From positions 1 through 64,000 of the forward strand of contig NZ_FNNZ01000017.1 in NCBI RefSeq assembly GCF_900106925.1: DNA of 64,000 nucleotides, read 5' to 3'. The position numbers and the translations under genes were made by a program. Below, piece by piece: positions 8,895 to 17,759 of the stretch. The notes beneath the pieces are model-generated. The model was given only the letters and a program-made list of their open reading frames with translations. It searched no databases and was not told the DNA's origin. Within the stretch, counting starts at the first letter, position 1, and every line of letters starts with the position of its first letter. This DNA is from Thiocapsa roseopersicina (GTDB taxonomy: Bacteria; Pseudomonadota; Gammaproteobacteria; Chromatiales; Chromatiaceae).

Positions 8895-8962
8895 GCGCCC
8901 CGACAGTCGCCCCCACAGCTTGCGGGCGTGGGCAGTCGGGATGCCGAGCCCGGGAAATCACC

Positions 8963-10012
8963 CTAAGTCGTCGCCGCTTCCTCCATCGGAAAACCGTAAG
9001 GTGGCGCCTCGAGCCTTACCGGCGGTCCGTCTTCGCTGAGTCTGACCTCGCTTGATTCGGCCGCCTTGATCTCAACGACCGCGAGCAGCGCGTAACGGCC
9101 TTTGTCGAGCGGGCTGGCCGCGACGACAGTCCCGCTGCCCTGCTGCGAGGTGCTGTCGGGCGAGAAGAGCGCGTCGCCCGGGCGCGGCGGCGTCTCGCTC
9201 TCGACCTCGCCGACGTACATCCGGCGTTTGAGCTTGCCGAGGTACTGCATCCGGGCCACGATCTCTTGGCCGGTGTAGCAGCCTTTGTGGAAGCTGACGC
9301 CGTCGATGAGCTGCATGTTGGCCATCTGGGGGACGAAAGTGTCTGCAGTGTCGTTGTAGACGCTCGGGATGCCGGCGCGGATGTCGAGCAAGGTCCAGGC
9401 GTCGGTGTTTGCGGGCGCGGCTTGGGCTTGCAGTGCGTCCCAGAGCGCGCAAAGCGGCTCGGGCGGGCCGATGATCTCAAGGCGCGGCTCGGGTCCCGGT
9501 AGGCGAACCACGGCGATCCCGTCGGCGAGCGCGAGGCCGTTCTCGGACGTGGGCACCGGGAAGCCGCAGTCGCCCACGGCCGCTGCGGCACAGTCGCCGG
9601 CGATCGCGATCCGGACCAGTTCGTCGCTCGCCTCATCAATGGTCACGCGACTGCGCAGTATGAACATGCGCAGCCGTTTGAGGAGATCCGGGACGCGTTC
9701 CGCCGGCAGTTGAAGATAAAAGGTGTCGCCGACCCGTATCACCAGGAAGCTCGCCAGCATGCGTCCCTTCTGGCTGCAGTGACTGCTCCAGTGCACATGG
9801 CTCTCGGAGAGCTCGCGGATGTCGTTGCTGAGCTGACCTTGGAGAAAGCCGAAGGCGTCCTCGCCGCGCACGGCGAGGAGTCCGAGATGGGAGAGATCGA
9901 AGAGGCGACAGTCGGGTTTCGCGCCGGGAGCGGGCTCCGGGAAGCGGGGGATCCCGTCCTCGTCGATACGCACGGAGGTCGCGGTGAGATGGTCTCGCCA
10001 AACTGGATGCAT
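8963..10012 (-). CDS. ygfZ: tRNA-modifying / folate-binding protein YgfZ
   Basis: A 349-residue protein of the aminomethyltransferase-like fold. The ATG at 10012 begins MHPVWRDHL; the frame stays open further upstream only as high-GC background. The signature KGCYTGQE, with the conserved Cys, is at about residue 238, inside the segment beginning DGVSFHKGCY. YgfZ uses tetrahydrofolate to support repair or assembly of some Fe-S enzymes, including the tRNA-modifying MiaB. The gene is divergent from the RNB exonuclease gene, with a short shared upstream region. Confidence 0.92.
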   Translation of the reverse strand: MHPVWRDHLTATSVRIDEDGIPRFPEPAPGAKPDCRLFDLSHLGLLAVRGEDAFGFLQGQLSNDIRELSESHVHWSSHCSQKGRMLASFLVIRVGDTFYLQLPAERVPDLLKRLRMFILRSRVTIDEASDELVRIAIAGDCAAAAVGDCGFPVPTSENGLALADGIAVVRLPGPEPRLEIIGPPEPLCALWDALQAQAAPANTDAWTLLDIRAGIPSVYNDTADTFVPQMANMQLIDGVSFHKGCYTGQEIVARMQYLGKLKRRMYVGEVESETPPRPGDALFSPDSTSQQGSGTVVAASPLDKGRYALLAVVEIKAAESSEVRLSEDGPPVRLEAPPYGFPMEEAATT

Positions 10013-10168
10013 GCTGTTTACCTCGGGCTGGAATCCGGGTGGCCGCATGATGCTGCGTCGAGAGGCGGCCGGTTCCGGTATCATAACCAAAGGTGCCGCG
10101 AAAACCGCGCTCGACAGGGATCGATCGCGCAAGGCCGGTTTAGATGGTGCAGTGGAGATCACAGCAGC

Positions 10169-11992
10169 TTGTCGACATATCAATCCAGTCCGCCGGTCAA
10201 TAGCCTGGTGCTTTACAAGGTCCGCCCAGCGCGCGTGGTCAGCGTGGGCGAGAAGATAGAGATCGAGCTCGACGGTGGGAACAAGCGCGTTCGACCCAAG
10301 GATGTCGAGCTGCTGCATCCCGGTCCACTGCATCGTCTTGCCGATCTCGCGCCGCAGGAGGGCGAGCTGCACGCGGCTTGGGAGCTGCTGGAGGGTTCGG
10401 AGACCAACCTCAAGGATCTCGCCGAGCTGGCGTTCGACGCCTTCACGCCGGCCACGGCTTGGGCGGCCTGGCAGTTGGTCTCCGAGGGGCTGATCTTCAA
10501 CGGGACCCCGGCACAGATCCAGGCACGTCCACGCGAGGCGGTCGAGCGCGATCGCGCGGAGCGCGAGGCCAAGGCGGCGGAGGAGCGCGATTGGCAGGCG
10601 TTCCTGGAGCGCATGGCCGCGGCGGCGCCGGCCCCCGAGGATCGGGATCGACTCCGCGAGGTCGAGCGCCTGGCGCACGGGCAATCCGAGCACAGTCGTA
10701 TCCTCGCCGCGCTGGGTCACCAGCAGACGCCCGAAAACGCTCATCGCGCACTGGTCCAGGTCGGTTATTGGCACGCCACCCACAATCCGTATCCCACGCG
10801 TTGCGGGGTCCCGACCCGGGATCCCGACCTGTCTGTTCCGGCACTCATCGAGGAGGAGCGTCTCGACCTGACGCACCTTGCGGCCTACGCCATCGACGAT
10901 GAAGGCAATCAGGATCCGGACGATGCCATCAGCGTGGACGGCGATCGACTCTGGGTCCATGTTGCGGACGTCGCTGCGCTGATCGATGCCGAGTCCGAGA
11001 TCGAGCGCGAGGCGAGGGCGCGCGGGGCGAACCTGTATCTCCCCGAGGGCGTGGTCAACATGTTGCCCGCGAATGTTACGGATCAGCTCGGGCTCGGGCT
11101 GCAGCCGATCTCGCCGGCGCTCTCGTTCGGCATGCTGTGCGACGCGCAGGGCGAGCTCCTGGACATCCAGGTCCATCGTACCTGGGTGCGCGTGGAGCGT
11201 TTGAGTTACGACTGGGTCGAGGAGCGCCTCGACGAAGGTCCCTTTGCCGCCATTCGGGCCTTGGTCGAGCCTTTTCGCGCCCGTCGGCATGCCGACGGTG
11301 CGACCGGCCTGGATCTGCCCGAGGTGAGCATCCGGGTCGAGGACGGGAGGGTGCGGATCCGTCAGCTCCCGCGGCTCGGCAGCCGTGCCATGGTGACGGA
11401 TGCCATGCTGATGGCCGGCGTGGCTGCAGGGCGGTTTTGTTTGGAGCGCGGGATCCCGATCCCCTACGCGACTCAGGCGCTACCCGACGGACTGGATACC
11501 GCCACCGATCTCGCAGCCATGTACGCGCGGCGACGCCGCTTCAAGCCGACCCGACTGACGGGTACGCCGGATCTGCATGCCGGGCTGGGTCTCCCGATTT
11601 ATACACGGGCGACGAGCCCGCTTCGCCGTTACTCGGATCTTTTGGTTCACCAGCAGATCCGGGCCGAGTTGACCGGCCGACCCGGCCTCTCCGAAGAGGA
11701 GGTCACGGCGCGCGTCGCTCAGGCGGAGGTTGCCGCGGCATCCGTTCGACGCGGGGAGCGGCTTTCCAACCAGCACTGGAAACACGTCTTCCTGCGTGAG
11801 AATCAGGAGTGGCGGGGCGATGGCGTCGTCGTCGACTGCGACGAGCGGAAAGTGACGGTATTGATCCCGGACCTGGCACTGGAGGCGCGGGTTCGCTCGC
11901 GCGATGCGCCCGGGCTGAACGAACGACTGCGACTGACGGTGACCGAGGTCGATGTTCCGGCGCTCACCTCCGGATTCCGGATTCTCGGTTGA
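10169..11992 (+). CDS. RNB-domain exoribonuclease (RNase II/R family-like)
   Basis: About 607 residues. The start is uncertain: the family begins close to LVLYKVRPARV, no ATG lies in frame nearby, and I chose a TTG at 10169 preceded by GGAG; a GTG at 10208 is the alternative. The N-terminal ~230 residues are a KOW/helical region typical of the shorter cyanobacterial-type RNase II relatives. The RNB catalytic domain begins near residue 238 with AIDDEGNQDPDDAIS, which contains the acidic metal-binding cluster. SPLRRYSDLLVHQQI marks its end. A small C-terminal OB-like region follows. It degrades RNA 3' to 5' hydrolytically. Confidence 0.85.
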   Translation: MSTYQSSPPVNSLVLYKVRPARVVSVGEKIEIELDGGNKRVRPKDVELLHPGPLHRLADLAPQEGELHAAWELLEGSETNLKDLAELAFDAFTPATAWAAWQLVSEGLIFNGTPAQIQARPREAVERDRAEREAKAAEERDWQAFLERMAAAAPAPEDRDRLREVERLAHGQSEHSRILAALGHQQTPENAHRALVQVGYWHATHNPYPTRCGVPTRDPDLSVPALIEEERLDLTHLAAYAIDDEGNQDPDDAISVDGDRLWVHVADVAALIDAESEIEREARARGANLYLPEGVVNMLPANVTDQLGLGLQPISPALSFGMLCDAQGELLDIQVHRTWVRVERLSYDWVEERLDEGPFAAIRALVEPFRARRHADGATGLDLPEVSIRVEDGRVRIRQLPRLGSRAMVTDAMLMAGVAAGRFCLERGIPIPYATQALPDGLDTATDLAAMYARRRRFKPTRLTGTPDLHAGLGLPIYTRATSPLRRYSDLLVHQQIRAELTGRPGLSEEEVTARVAQAEVAAASVRRGERLSNQHWKHVFLRENQEWRGDGVVVDCDERKVTVLIPDLALEARVRSRDAPGLNERLRLTVTEVDVPALTSGFRILG

Positions 11993-12060
11993 TTGGCTCG
12001 GGCCGATCCGGCTTGGGTCTGTTTGACTTGACCGGTGCGCCGCGAAGCCTCGGAAGTCGC

Positions 12061-12097
12061 CGATTCCGCGAGCGACGATCGGCCGCTCGCGGAATCG
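12061..12097. terminator. Hairpin between convergent genes
   Basis: A perfect 14-bp stem (CGATTCCGCGAGCG at 12061-12074, its complement at 12084-12097) with a 9-nt loop sits between the RNB gene ending at 11992 and the convergent peptidase gene ending at 12115. There is no T-tract, so it is a candidate bidirectional attenuator rather than a classic intrinsic terminator. Confidence 0.55.
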
Positions 12098-12114
12098 ACG
12101 CGGACAGGTCCCGC

Positions 12115-12642
12115 TCAGGCGCCCCAGCGCCGGACGGAACCCGTGTCGAGGTGGACGAAGTCGGAACGACGATAGTAGCCGACGCCGCCGCGCCCGAGGG
12201 CGATCGCTGCATCTCGGATATAGCGTGTCGGAAGGTCGGGGAAGCGCACATCGATTGCCTGTCCGGTGAGGTGCAGGCTATTTTTGGCGACGCCGCCGGA
12301 GGTTTCCCGGAGCATCTTATTGGTGCGCGGCGACCGGTATCCGCTCAGCACGTCGAAGCGGGCATCGGGGTCGCCGAGGTAGGTCTTGACATCGTACAAG
12401 AGGTCGAGCAATTGCGGGTCGATCGAGACCTGGTCACCGGTCCGAAAGTCTCGGAAGAAGTGATTGATCTCTTGCAGGGCACTGCGTTGGTAGCGGTCTC
12501 CGACCCGATAGGTTACCGCAAGGCGTTCGTCGGTGTGGAGATGATTAAAGGCCAGGACTCGCGGGCGATCCGCCGGTTTCTTCGCGAAAGCAGGAGCGGC
12601 GACAGCAGACAAAGCCACGCCTAAAAAGTAACGTCGATTCAT
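12115..12642 (-). CDS. YcbK-family (DUF882/M15) murein peptidase, Tat-exported
   Basis: A 175-residue protein starting at the ATG at 12642. The leader NRRYFLGVALSAVAAPAFA carries a twin arginine followed by FLG, so Tat export is likely, as for Escherichia coli YcbK. The body contains the DUF882/peptidase M15 landmarks: LSGYRSPRTNKML, HLTGQAIDVRFPD (His and Asp zinc ligands) and FVHLDTG (final His). Its likely role is cell-wall trimming in the periplasm. Its upstream region is unusually AT-rich for this genome. Confidence 0.88.
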   Translation of the reverse strand: MNRRYFLGVALSAVAAPAFAKKPADRPRVLAFNHLHTDERLAVTYRVGDRYQRSALQEINHFFRDFRTGDQVSIDPQLLDLLYDVKTYLGDPDARFDVLSGYRSPRTNKMLRETSGGVAKNSLHLTGQAIDVRFPDLPTRYIRDAAIALGRGGVGYYRRSDFVHLDTGSVRRWGA

Positions 12643-13114
12643 GTTCCCCCCGGTACATTGGACGTTCTAGCCTGTAGGCAAGGGGAGAGTATAGGAAGTG
12701 GTCGCCGAAAAGCAATCGAAAATTTCTCATCGTGTCGATTCGGTGTCGCACTTAAAATGTTACACAAGAGAGAAATGATAAGATACTGTTGAAAATGCTC
12801 ATTTTTTGATTATCTAACAGATCACGTGATGACTCATGAGAGGCATTTTTCAAACGGATCGGGCTTTATTTGGACTCTATTTCGACCACATTTCGAACGC
12901 CGATTCGAAGATTCTCATGTGCGTCTTATCAATCGCGCGCGCCCGGCGATAATTCGTCTATGCTGGTCCTGTGAAGCCATTCGGGGGCCGGATGTATTGC
13001 GAATCGGCAGGCGAGGTGCTCGCCGCCGAGGCGAAGGGGCTGACGATTCCGCCGTCTTGCTCTAGCATGCACCGCCGGGATGCACCGGGTTCGGCACCGT
13101 TCGAGGGGGATGAG
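12643..13114. other. AT-rich divergent intergenic region
   Basis: 472 nt between the divergent YcbK-type and lytic-transglycosylase genes. The stretch 12700-12850 is markedly AT-richer than its surroundings. A weak sigma70-like pair on the plus strand is TTGAAA near 12789 with TATCTA 16 nt later. No open frame with family support was found. Confidence 0.4.
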
Positions 13115-13810
13115 ATGCGAGGACTCCTGGCGACCTTCGTGGTCCTGGCGGCGTGCGGCGTTGCAGGCGTGGCTCAGGCCGATATCTACAAATACGTCGA
13201 TGCCGCGGGCAAGGTCTATTTTACGGACGCGCCGCTGAAAGGCAGCAAGTATCGGCTCGAGTGGAAGCGCGAGTCGAAGAAACTGGTCCACGAGAGCGAA
13301 ACGCGCTCGGCCGGCCTCAAACAGCCCAAGCTACTCACCGGGGAGCGGGCCAAGGCGGCTGCACCCATCACGGGATCGCTGGCGACGCGCCGTGCCGCCT
13401 ACGAGAAGCTGATCGCCGCCAACGCCCGCCGTTACGGGCTTTCCCCAGCGCTGATCCATGCCGTCGTGCGGGCCGAGTCGGCCTACAACGCGACGGCCGT
13501 CTCGCGCGCCGGCGCGGAAGGGTTGATGCAGCTGATGCCCGGCACCGCGGCCCGCTACGGCGTCACGGACAGCTTTAATCCGGTCGAGAATATCCGCGGC
13601 GGGACGGCCTATCTGCGGGATCTGATGGACATGTTCGATTGGGACCTCGAGCTTGCTCTCGCCGGCTACAACGCGGGCGAGGGGGCCGTGATCAAGCACG
13701 GACGCAAGATTCCGCCTTATGCTGAGACACAGGCTTACGTGCGCAAGGTCCGGCAGTTTCTCTGGGCCGAGAAGGACGCCGGCACCGGGGTGGTGATGTC
13801 GGTGCGCTGA
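13115..13810 (+). CDS. DUF4124 plus lytic transglycosylase (SLT) protein
   Basis: A 231-residue exported protein. The ATG at 13115 follows GAGGGGGATGAG and opens a signal peptide ending near AQA-D. Residues ~24-60 are a DUF4124-like segment (IYKYVDAAGKVYFTD). Residues ~95-220 are a type-1 lytic transglycosylase domain with the catalytic Glu in AVVRAESAYN, then AGAEGLMQLMPGTA and LALAGYNAGEGAV. It cleaves peptidoglycan glycan strands with 1,6-anhydro product formation. The domain pair is common in Chromatiales. Confidence 0.92.
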   Translation: MRGLLATFVVLAACGVAGVAQADIYKYVDAAGKVYFTDAPLKGSKYRLEWKRESKKLVHESETRSAGLKQPKLLTGERAKAAAPITGSLATRRAAYEKLIAANARRYGLSPALIHAVVRAESAYNATAVSRAGAEGLMQLMPGTAARYGVTDSFNPVENIRGGTAYLRDLMDMFDWDLELALAGYNAGEGAVIKHGRKIPPYAETQAYVRKVRQFLWAEKDAGTGVVMSVR

Positions 13811-13864
13811 CTTGCGGGCGAGGTCGTCGGGTCGTTTGCTCGAGATTGCGTCCGACGCTGCTGG

Positions 13865-14083
13865 CTAGTCCTCCCCGATGACGCGGTTGTCGCGCGGGGT
13901 CGAGAGCAGCTTCTCCGCCTCGCCTTGTTGACGTGCAAAGACGAGCCGGTACTGGATGTCGCTCCCGGTGCCTTCCTCCTCGCGACGGCGACGTACCAGT
14001 GCGCGGGCATCCTGATAGCGTTCAATGGTGTCGACGTATTCCAGTTGAAGGGGCGGTGAAATCTTGTAGACGAAGTAGGGCAT
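13865..14083 (-). CDS. Small conserved hypothetical protein
   Basis: A 72-residue protein from the ATG at 14083. It begins MPYFVYKISPPLQLEY and continues with a charged helical region rich in Arg and Glu (residues ~20-65). No signal peptide or membrane segment is seen. I think near-identical small proteins occur in other purple sulfur bacteria, but cannot confirm this here. It is convergent with the transglycosylase gene and divergent from sat. The function is unknown. Confidence 0.65.
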   Translation of the reverse strand: MPYFVYKISPPLQLEYVDTIERYQDARALVRRRREEEGTGSDIQYRLVFARQQGEAEKLLSTPRDNRVIGED

Positions 14084-14516
14084 GGTGGGTGTGTCCTTCG
14101 CGGTGTCTGTGTGCCGGGTTCCGATCGTGTGGTCGTGGCGGAAGATGGGCCCGCCCGGGCGGGGCGCAAGTCTAGCGCACTCGACGCCCCGCAGCGCCGA
14201 CTTGCGCACGCCTCTATGCAAAGTGAATTTGTTCGTTGCATAAAGATCCTCTGGGCAAGGGGTTTCATGGTCCGTGGTATGGTTTTGACGATCGGTGGAG
14301 CGGGTCGGTCGGTTCCGGCAAGCGCGCCGAGAGCAGATCGGGGTTGCCGCGTCACCACTGCCGGCCGAACCTTGTCGTGTCCGGCGCGGTGCGAGCCGCC
14401 AGCGCACGAACCCCGACAACACGTCCGACAAGAATGCAGTTCCCTCAGTCGTTTCATCGTCCTCCTCGGTCGAGCATCGACAGGCGCGCGATGGACCCCA
14501 CCACGAGAGGCAGAAG
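14084..14516. other. Intergenic region upstream of sat
   Basis: 433 nt between the small minus-strand gene and sat. Part of it (14215-14290) is AT-richer than the surroundings and is the best place for a sat promoter, but I see no convincing -35/-10 pair, riboswitch or operator. Long plus-strand frames running through it into sat are only N-terminal extensions without family support. Confidence 0.35.
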
Positions 14517-15704
14517 ATGATCAAACCCGTCGGTTCCGAGGCGTTGAAGCCCTTGTTCGTCTACGACCCGGATTCCCACCATGCCTTGATGCGCGAGGCC
14601 GAGACCCTGCCGTCGGTCATTATCAGCTCGCAGGCAGCCGCCAATGCCGTGATGTTGGGCGGCGGGTATTTCAGTCCGCTGCCCGGCTTCATGAATGTCG
14701 CGGACGCCGTCGGCGTGGCGGAGGGGATGCGAACCGCCGACGGGCTCTTCTTTCCGGTCCCGGTGCTTTGTTTGCTCGAGAGTGCCAACGGGATCGCCGG
14801 GGCCAAGCGGATTGCCTTGCGCGACCCCAATGTCGAGGGCAATCCGGTGCTCGCCGTGATGGATGTCGAGGCGATCGAGCAGGTGAGCGATGCGCAGATG
14901 GCGCTGATGACCGAGAAGGTCTATCGCACTCTGGATCCGGAGCATCCCGGCGTCCAGACCTTCAACAGCCAGGGCCGATTCGCGGTCTCGGGTCCCATCC
15001 AGGTCCTGCATTTCTCCTACTTCCAAGACGATTTCCCCGACACCTTCCGCACCGCGGTGGAGATCCGCAACGAGATCGCCGAGCGGGGATGGAAGCGCGT
15101 CGTCGCCTTTCAGACCCGCAACCCCATGCACCTCGCCCACGAGGAGCTGTGTCACATGGCGATGAAGCGGCTCGACTGCGACGGACTGGTGATCCACATG
15201 CTGCTCGGCAAGCTCAAGCCCGGCGATATCCCCGCCCCGGTGCGGGATGCGGCGATTCGCAAGATGGTCGAGCTCTATTTCCCACCCAACAGCGCCATGG
15301 TGACGGGCTACGGATTCGACATGCTCTACGCCGGACCGCGCGAGGCAGTGCTGCATGCCTATTTCAGGCAGAATATGGGCGCAACCCACTTCATCATCGG
15401 CCGCGATCATGCCGGAGTCGGCGATTATTACGGCGCCTTCGATGCCCAGACGATCTTCGACGAAGAGGTTCCCGCAGACGCACTGCAGATCGAAATCTTC
15501 AAGGCAGACCATACCGCTTACTCGAAAAAGCTCAAGCGCGTTGTTATGATGTGCGAGGCACCGGATCACAGCAAGGATGACTTCGTCCTGCTGTCCGGCA
15601 CCAAGGTCCGCGAGATGCTCGGCAACGGGATCGCCCCGCCGCCCGAGTTCTCCCGACCCGAGGTCGCGCAGATCCTGATGGATTACTATCGCTCGCTCGA
15701 CTGA
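14517..15704 (+). CDS. sat: Sulfate adenylyltransferase (ATP sulfurylase)
   Basis: A 395-residue homo-oligomeric ATP sulfurylase of the Sat/MET3 type, not CysDN. The ATG at 14517 is preceded by GAGAGGCAGAAG. The nucleotide-binding motif QTRNPMHLAHE is at about residue 198 and GRDHAGVG at about 295; both are canonical. In purple sulfur bacteria this enzyme converts adenosine phosphosulfate and pyrophosphate to sulfate and ATP, the last step of sulfite oxidation, and can also run in the assimilatory direction. No aprBA genes lie beside it, so it stands as a single-gene unit. A separate APS kinase is encoded at 35898. Confidence 0.95.
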   Translation: MIKPVGSEALKPLFVYDPDSHHALMREAETLPSVIISSQAAANAVMLGGGYFSPLPGFMNVADAVGVAEGMRTADGLFFPVPVLCLLESANGIAGAKRIALRDPNVEGNPVLAVMDVEAIEQVSDAQMALMTEKVYRTLDPEHPGVQTFNSQGRFAVSGPIQVLHFSYFQDDFPDTFRTAVEIRNEIAERGWKRVVAFQTRNPMHLAHEELCHMAMKRLDCDGLVIHMLLGKLKPGDIPAPVRDAAIRKMVELYFPPNSAMVTGYGFDMLYAGPREAVLHAYFRQNMGATHFIIGRDHAGVGDYYGAFDAQTIFDEEVPADALQIEIFKADHTAYSKKLKRVVMMCEAPDHSKDDFVLLSGTKVREMLGNGIAPPPEFSRPEVAQILMDYYRSLD

Positions 15705-15860
15705 GTCGAGCTCTCGGCGATCCGCGTTGCCCGCAGGGTGCTCGTGCGCCCGCGCGGTCAGCGCGTTTCGGCGTCGAAAGGGTTCGGGGAGCGGATTCTT
15801 CAATGAAGCTCAGACGGTGTCGACGCAGGGGTCCGTGATTCCTGCGAGGCCGAGAAATCA

Positions 15861-17561
15861 ATGTCCACGTCCAATCATCCGCACCAAGAAGGACCCCGCG
15901 ATGCGATGTCGGGGCACGAGTCCATCCTGACGCTCGCCCTGCTGACCCTCGCGACACTCGCAATCGGGCTACTCTTTGCGCTCGATCCGCGCTGGGGCTA
16001 CGACGAGGCTTGGCACCTCTATCTGAGCAGCGTCTCGCCCTGGACCAAGGCGCTGGAAGAGAGCCTGGTCGACGCCCATCCGCCGCTGCATCATCTCCTG
16101 CTAGTGCCGATGGCCCGGTTCGGCCCGGATCCCTTCTGGTTCCGGCTGCCATCGGTCTTGGCCGCCGTCGCGACTGTTCCGCTCTGGTATCTGTTGCTGC
16201 GGCGTCTGCGTGTCGTCCCGGAGATGGCCTTGCTCGGGGTGGTGCTGCTGGTGACGAGCTTCGCCTTCCTCGAGCTTGCGGTCTCGGTGCGCTCCTCCAG
16301 CTTCGGACTGCTCTTCCTGACGGTCGGTCTGCTCGCTGCGACGACGCTCGTCCCGCGTGCAGGATCCGACACGACCGGTCTCGGGACTGGACCCAAACCG
16401 CAGCCGCTGATCGCGGCGTTGGGACTCACCATCGCCTTCGCCTTCATCTACTCGGCTCTCTTCGTGACCCTTGGTTTGATCCTCGCTTTGGCGCTGGTCT
16501 GGGCGGATCGAGCCGGACCCCGGCTGCGGCAGACGCTCAAATGGCTGCGGACCTGGCGCTTCTTGGATTGGACGGCACTCCTGGTCTGGGTGCTCGGATC
16601 ACTCTCGGTCTTGTTGTGGTTCGCCGTCGGATACGGACGGGGTCTCGGTACGGCGCCGCCCGTGCACCTGGAATCCTTCATCCTGTGCGAGGGCGATTCG
16701 ATCCTCGAATTCGCCTGGTGCGGCCTGGTCGGCAACGCCGGCTGGTTGATGCCGCAGTTCTCGGCGACGACGCTCGGGCAGACGCTCGCCGTGGCGGTTT
16801 TCTGGACGGCCGCGGCCCTCGTTCTTGCGTCCGCGTTGTGGCGGAGGGACAACGCCCGGTCCCTGATGGTTCTGGCCGCAGTGATCGCCACCGCGATGGT
16901 CTTTACGGCCGGTGTTGCCGGGGTCTATCCGTTCGGCGGACTCATGCGGCATCAGGTGATGCTGTTTCCGCTCTACCTGATCGTCATTGTCCTGGCGCTC
17001 GATGCCGGCTGGTCGCGGCTGCGCACGCCGCGTGCGCAGCAGGTTGTCGGATTCGCCATCGTGGGGTTTGCGTTGCTCGGGCTCTATCGCGCCAACGCAC
17101 TGGACCCGGTCGGCGAGGCCCACACGGGCGGTATGCGCCCCGAGATCTCGGCCGCGCTCGCGTGTGATTCGGGCTCGACCCTTTATGTTGAAGGGCAGAT
17201 GTTCTATCCCCTGTACGCCGCAGCCTATGCGAAGGGGATCGCATTCCGCACGACCCTGACCGAGCGAGACGGCGTGCCGATCGAGATCCCTTACGGAGCG
17301 GGTTGGTTCAATGGCCTGATCTCCCCTCGGGACTGGGATGTCTTCACGATGAAGGACGCTTGCGGAACGGACCGCACCCTCATCCGGGACCGCCGGCGTT
17401 GGACCTTGCCCGACGCCCCCGACGCACGGCTCGATTCACAGCTTGAGGCATTGAGGACGTCCCTCGGGGTCGAGTCTCCGCAGGTGATCCGACTGTCTCC
17501 CGAACCCGGTGCGACGTCGGCGGACGAGCCGCCCACGGCCCGCTGCCCGATTCGCCGTTAA
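15861..17561 (+). CDS. GT39/ArnT-like membrane glycosyltransferase
   Basis: A 566-residue multipass protein. The N-terminus starts at the ATG at 15861 (an ATG at 15906 is possible). A first membrane helix is followed by DPRWGYDEAWHLYL, containing the acidic pair of GT-C glycosyltransferases, and later DAHPPLHHLLL, typical of the dolichyl-phosphate-mannose mannosyltransferase group. About nine further hydrophobic segments follow. A C-terminal periplasmic domain runs from residue ~430 to the end. The substrate is unknown. The TAA stop codon is the terminus of a dispersed intergenic element. Confidence 0.8.
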   Translation: MSTSNHPHQEGPRDAMSGHESILTLALLTLATLAIGLLFALDPRWGYDEAWHLYLSSVSPWTKALEESLVDAHPPLHHLLLVPMARFGPDPFWFRLPSVLAAVATVPLWYLLLRRLRVVPEMALLGVVLLVTSFAFLELAVSVRSSSFGLLFLTVGLLAATTLVPRAGSDTTGLGTGPKPQPLIAALGLTIAFAFIYSALFVTLGLILALALVWADRAGPRLRQTLKWLRTWRFLDWTALLVWVLGSLSVLLWFAVGYGRGLGTAPPVHLESFILCEGDSILEFAWCGLVGNAGWLMPQFSATTLGQTLAVAVFWTAAALVLASALWRRDNARSLMVLAAVIATAMVFTAGVAGVYPFGGLMRHQVMLFPLYLIVIVLALDAGWSRLRTPRAQQVVGFAIVGFALLGLYRANALDPVGEAHTGGMRPEISAALACDSGSTLYVEGQMFYPLYAAAYAKGIAFRTTLTERDGVPIEIPYGAGWFNGLISPRDWDVFTMKDACGTDRTLIRDRRRWTLPDAPDARLDSQLEALRTSLGVESPQVIRLSPEPGATSADEPPTARCPIRR

Positions 17562-17752
17562 ACCGCGTCCAGAGCGAGATGCTCACTTTCGCGTGAGTTC
17601 GACGTTTGGTGCATCCACGGCCTTTAGCGGCGACGCGGTTTGGAACTTTATATTTTTTAATACCTTAAACCGCGCCGGCTCCGACAATTGTCGGAGCCGG
17701 CGCGGTCAAGCCAATCCAAGAAACTACGCATACCGCGCTGGGCGCGGTTTAG
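17558..17752. repeat. Paired palindromic element, copy R1
   Basis: Two units separated by an AT-rich linker. Unit A runs from TTAAACCGCGTCC (17558) to CGACGCGGTTTGG (17642). The linker is ACTTTATATTTTTTAATACC. Unit B runs from TTAAACCGCGCC (17665) to GGGCGCGGTTTAG (17752). Unit B also holds a perfect internal palindrome, CCGGCTCCGACAATTG and its complement. It lies between two convergent genes; the left terminus supplies the TAA of the glycosyltransferase gene. Confidence 0.9.
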
Positions 17753-17759
17753 GTTCTTC

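Noticed and set aside
14454-15803. 449-residue minus-strand frame over sat
   Set aside because: Fully antisense to the ATP sulfurylase, with no motif or ribosome site.
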